Source: Musa acuminata AAA Group (lineage: Eukaryota > Streptophyta > Magnoliopsida > Zingiberales > Musaceae). Taken from it: 64,000 bases of DNA. Position numbers and translations under genes: made by a program. The DNA lies in NCBI RefSeq assembly GCF_036884655.1, contig NC_088340.1, forward strand, positions 11,100,001 to 11,164,000, read 5' to 3'. Numbering within the stretch: the first letter of the stretch is position 1; each line of letters starts with the position of its first letter. The notes under the pieces were generated by a model, which had not been told where the DNA came from, did not search any database, and saw nothing but the letters and a program-made list of their open reading frames with translations. Shown one piece after another: positions 60,261 to 64,000 of this stretch.

Positions 60261-61134
60261 TGTTAGGATCATAAAGGCAATAAGAGGAGGAGGGTGAATT
60301 AGTACTTTCGAAAAATTACAATTTGAAAACTTTCGTTCAATGAAACATGTATTGGAAATGCATTTAACTTAAAATATGAGTAAGAGTAGTGAGCAAATAA
60401 ATCAATTAATAATAAGAATGAAAAGCATAAAGAAAAATACAAACTGGATTTATACTGGTTCGGTCGTCCTAATCATGTCCACTCTCGATTCCTCTTCTTC
60501 GAGGCCACTAGGTTTCACTATCGATTTTCTTTTTGATGGACAAAGATCAACTACCCTTATTACAACCCTTTCTCCTTTTTACAGACTCAGAAGAGAACCT
60601 TTACACCCCTCTTGTATAAAGAAACATCACTCCTCCCTTAGAAAGACTTCTAAACCTTAAGAAGAAGAGACTCAACACTTTAAAAGAGATTACACACTTT
60701 TTTTTCTTAAAAATTATTTTCCCTTTCTTCTCTTTTTCTTGCTATCTTAAGCAAGAATGAGTGGGGTATTTATAGGCCCCAAATGGTTTTAGAAATGAAA
60801 CTAAAAATTTAAATCCTTGGCTTTTCAAGATATTGGCGGTACCCCCACATGCCATCCTATGTACTGGTGATACCACCTCAAGTCATCTAGAAACATATGC
60901 TCGGAACTTTCTAGCTCATAGGCGATTCCACCACTTAGTCTGGCGGTGCCACCGCCTAACTAAATTGTAGGCCACTGAATGGACCTTCCAATAATCTCAA
61001 TTTAATCCTGATTTAGGCCCAATGAGCCCTTAAATGAGTTGGCATGGTTACACCCAAAACCAACTCAATTATAATCTAAACTACTTCGATCAAGATATAA
61101 ACGATTACAAACATAAATCCTATGTTATCTAGCA
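60261..61134 (-). repeat. 5' LTR of element A, truncated
   Basis: It starts TGTTAGGATCATAAAGGC exactly like the partner LTR. The similarity stops at about 61134, where the ~79 bp array takes over. About 330 bases of the U3 end are therefore missing. The TATA box (60774-60767) remains. The G-rich segment near U5 is reduced to GAGGAGGAGGG. Confidence 0.8.
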
Positions 61135-61700
61135 CAAGTCAAAATATGTTCAAGATACGTGAGTTGAAAAAACTCAACCCATGTAAAAGAAACTTGCCAC
61201 AGTAGGAGGCACAAGACAAGATGTGCTTGAGGTATATGAGTTTAGAAAATCTAACTCGCATAAGAAGAAACTCGTTACAGTAGAAGGCATAAAATAATAT
61301 ATGGTTAGGACATGGGAGTTGGAGAAACTCGATCCATGTAAGAAGAAACCTGTCATGATAAGAGGCACAGGACAAAATGTGTCTAATACACATGAGTCAG
61401 AAAAATCCAACCCACATAAAAAAAAAAATTGTTATGATAAAAATCACAAGATAAAATGTGCTGAAAGCGTCCGAGTCAAAAAATCCCAACTCGTGTAAAT
61501 AGAAACTCGTTATGATAGGAGGCACAAGACAAAATGTGTCCAAGGCATATGAGTTTGGAAAATCTAATCGTGTATGAAGAAACCCGCCATAACGAAAGAC
61601 ATAAGACAAAATGTGCTCGAGGTACATAAGTTGAAAAAAATCTGACCCACAAAAAAAGAAATCTGTCACGACAAAAGACACAAGGAAAAGAATGCATAAA
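61135..61700. repeat. Tandem array of ~79 bp units
   Basis: About seven units share ACAAGACAAAATGTG, TATGAGTTnGAAAAA, AACTCn, AAGAAGAAAC and TnATGATAGGAGGC. The AATGTG landmark recurs at about 61376, 61455, 61533 and 61612, giving 78-79 base spacing. A left arm of the same array lies at 50330-50458. Open frames on the minus strand follow the repeat and have no domain. Confidence 0.88.
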
Positions 61701-61712
61701 ACAGAGTGCACC

Positions 61713-61933
61713 TTGGGCTGAGATGTTGAGGTTCAGTCCCTCCTCCACTAAAGGCATGGAAGTTGGGTCCCTCCTCCACCTGAGGAGTGGAGGTCGGGAA
61801 ATCCCAATCCCCTCCTTCGCTTGAGTCATGAAGGTTGGGTCCCTCTTCCGCCTAAGACATGGAGATCGGGAAATCCCAATTCCCTTCACCCAAGATGTAA
61901 AGGTTTAGTCCCTCTTTCGCCCGAGGTATGGAG
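61713..61933. repeat. GC-richer array of 31-42 bp units, left part
   Basis: Units alternate between a short form (GGAGGTnGGGTCCCTCCTCC followed by a CTGAGGCAT-like end) and a longer form with GGGAAATCCCAATCCCCTCC. The array stops at 61933 and resumes at about 63344. Confidence 0.82.
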
Positions 61934-63343
61934 TGCTAGTCAAAGGTACCATGTAAGCCAACCATATAAATGATAGCACGTGTGACATGATATGCACTTT
62001 TTTTTAATAAATTATTTAGTATTTTATCACTTTATCTTACATACTGCATATATTGTGGTGTTCATGGATCTATTCAATGAAAATCGGATCGTGATGCGAT
62101 CATAATAATGAGAACGATTCACCTTTAAACACAGACCCTAAATAATCTCAATCATAGATTACTCGAGAGGGACATCGAGATAATCAAACAAACTAGTGTA
62201 CTGTATACTCGTCCATATGACAGAGGCAGTTGGTCTCATAGTTGCTCATGTTGGGACACTAGGGATACAGTGCATGTGCTCATTAGAGAATGAGTTCACT
62301 AATTGATCCGCTTATGAAATGTTGGATGGTTGATGATGCCTCATTGTCAAACAACGATTCTGTCATCCTAATGGTGTATTTGGTCCTTAGACTTAAGACA
62401 CCAAAGATATCTTATATAAGTACTCAACTTTTTAATACCAGACTGATAGGCTTGGAAGTTTCAAATCTAGCACAATTAGTTATCAAGAATGGCAACCAAC
62501 TTTACGAGGGCTATTGAGTGTCAATAGATGATCACTTCTCTTAGTGTCATTAGATAAATGTCTCATATATTCTTGCTTTAGGAAATCCTTAGCTAGGATC
62601 ATTCGGATTGAGAGAGAAATGATTCTCCGGGAGAATCCGATTAGAGTGAGACTTAAGTAGAAACCGTATGTGTTTGATATCACCATGCTCAATATATATT
62701 CTTTGGGATATTAGATAGATGAGAGATTATAGATACACAGTAATCAAAGACAGATATGTCCAATAGATTGGATTCCCTTGTATTGTATGAAGATTACGGC
62801 GTAGTGGCCTAGTACATCCGTAATTGATGAGTTGAGTGAATTATTATGGAGATAATAATTCATTGAGTCAGAGTTTTGATAGGAATGACTTACGACCAGC
62901 TCGATATTGAGCCTAGAGAGTCATACACATGGTAGATATTACGACGAGTAGAGGTTCAAATATGAGATATCAGTTGAAGAACCTATTTTATTGGATATTC
63001 AATAAGCCCTTAAATTATTGGATCCTATAGATTGTGCGGTGCACGCTGCAAGGAGATTTGAGCTGCGATTTGAGGAGAGTCTTCACAACTCCTACCATGT
63101 GGATCACCACTAGAGAGGAGGACAGTTAACCTCCTTCATCCTCTCTCACAAATATGTAAATATTTAGGGATATATGATCTTCCTAAGTAACATAACTTTC
63201 TTATAAACATAGTTTTTTAGTTTCGTAGGTTTTTATGTACCAATCTTTGCATGACAACAAGAGACTATTTTTTTATGAAAATTTAGGATTTTTATTTTTT
63301 ATTCTTTTGCTGCACATGTGATGTCATCTCAGATTCCCTAATA
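61934..63343 (+). mobile_element. Probable solo LTR splitting the array
   Basis: A 1.41 kb block with no array units starts TGCTAGTCAAAGG and ends GATTCCCTAATA, with an LTR-like 3' part (TTCTTTTGCTGCACATGTGA before it). Flanking pentamers are TGGAG (61929-61933) and TGGAA (63344-63348). The inner text has no coding similarity, and no primer site or internal domain follows. Because TGGAG is common in the array, the duplication is weak evidence. Orientation is inferred from the end sequence. Confidence 0.45.
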
Positions 63344-64000
63344 TGGAAGTCAAAAAATCTCAATCCCCTCCTATGCTTGAGTTGTGGAGGTCGAGTCCCT
63401 CCGTTGCCTAAGATATGGAGGTCAGGTCCCTTCTCAACCTAAGGCGTGGAGGTTGGGAAACCCGATTCCCTCCTCTGCTTGAGGCATGAAGGTTGAAAAA
63501 TCTAGATCCTCTCCTTCACTTGAGTCATGGAGGTCGAGTCCCTCCTCCACTTGAGACGTGGAGATCAAGTCCCTCCTCTACCCGAGGCATGGAGATCGAG
63601 GCCCACCTTCGCTTGAGGTGTAGGGGTTGATGAATCCTAATTCTCTCCTTCACCCAAGTCATGGATGTCTAGTCCCTCCTGCACTTGAGATGTGGAGATT
63701 GAGTGCCTCCTCCGCCCAAGGCATAGAGGTCAGGAAATCTTGATCCCCTCCTTCGCTCAAGTTGTGGAGGTCCGATCTCTCCTCCATCGGATATGTGGAG
63801 ATCGAATCCCTCCTCTGCCTAAGGCATGGACCTCGAGAAATCCCATTCCCCTCATTCACCTGAGTCATGGAGATCCGATCCCTCCTCTACCCGAGGCCTA
63901 GAGGTCAAAATATCATGATCCTCTCCTTCACTTGAGTCATAGAGGTTGGGTTCCTCCTCCGCTTGAGTTGTGGAAGTTTAATCCCTCCTTCATTCAAGGC
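63344..64000. repeat. GC-richer array of 31-42 bp units, right part
   Basis: About 18 imperfect units continue to the window edge, with the core GGAGGTCGAGTCCCTCCTCC and a CTTGAGnCGT or CCGAGGCAT end. Longer units with AAATCCCAATCCCCTCCTTC recur every few units, hinting at a higher-order repeat. Long frames on both strands are compositional. Confidence 0.85.

Larger units (their letters stand above)
50459..61134 (-). mobile_element. LTR retrotransposon A (gag-only, interrupted by element B)
   Basis: Read right to left. Its 3' LTR is 50459-51714 and its 5' LTR is 60261-61134 (cut short). A degenerate primer-binding site (TGATATTAGAGC) lies at 60258-60247 after a two-base gap. The internal sequence is split by element B at 53584/58991. 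Without B the internal DNA is only about 3.1 kb and contains a decayed gag with a CCHC zinc knuckle and no reverse transcriptase, RNase H or integrase that I can see. The gag is of the UBN2 (copia-like) kind. The outer 330 or so bases of the 5' LTR are missing, so no target-site duplication can be shown for A. Confidence 0.82.

Noticed and set aside
61135..61700. Regularly spaced repeats resembling a CRISPR array
   Set aside because: The whole 79-base unit is repeated with no unique spacers, and the DNA is plant nuclear. It is a tandem satellite.
61139..61889. Overlapping minus-strand frames with cysteine- and phenylalanine-rich repeats
   Set aside because: They track the 79 bp and 31-42 bp tandem units and have no start or domain expected of a gene.

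Overview
This window is nuclear DNA of a flowering plant, most likely a monocot. The 5' coding exons are GC-rich, the introns and spacers are AT-rich, splice sites are GT-AG, and all recognisable proteins are plant families. A banana-like (Musaceae/Zingiberales) genome is a guess only. Exon coordinates were read by eye from splice sites, frame continuity and family similarity, with no transcript evidence.

Region 1 (1-48.5 kb) is a gene-bearing arm. In order it holds: the 5' part of a USP-domain protein of the U-box/receptor-like-kinase type (-, cut by the left edge); a trihelix transcription factor (-); a BAHD acyltransferase resembling coniferyl alcohol acyltransferase (+); a WD40 protein of the WDR44 type (+); a small organellar SWIB-domain protein with a SINE in its intron (+); an NDR1/HIN1-like LEA_2 membrane protein (+); a broken first exon of a SYP2/PEP12-type syntaxin (+); a 19-20 exon YAK1/DYRK kinase (+); a 68-residue SERF-like zinc-finger protein (+); and a GT-3-type trihelix factor (-). 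These are unrelated housekeeping, signalling and regulatory genes, not a cluster or pathway. About 7.6 kb (19.5-27.1 kb) between the syntaxin fragment and YAK1 holds no gene I can support.

Region 2 (48.5-64 kb) is repeat DNA. Two related LTR retrotransposons, both read right to left, are nested. Element B (53585-58990, flanked by AAATT target-site duplications) sits inside the gag-side coding region of element A (50459 to about 61134). Each has LTRs of about 1.25 kb, a tRNA-iMet-type primer-binding site, a polypurine-like tract and only about 3.0 kb of internal DNA carrying a decayed gag and no pol. This suggests a gag-only, non-autonomous family. Element A itself lies in a tandem array of about 79 bp units. 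A second array of 31-42 bp units fills the right end and is split by a probable 1.4 kb solo LTR.

The observations most worth following are the gag-only nested family with its palindrome-rich U3 and G-tract U5, the SINE with its target-site duplication, the syntaxin pseudogene fragment, the duplicated promoter unit ahead of the SWIB gene, and the upstream ORF that overlaps the WD40 start codon.
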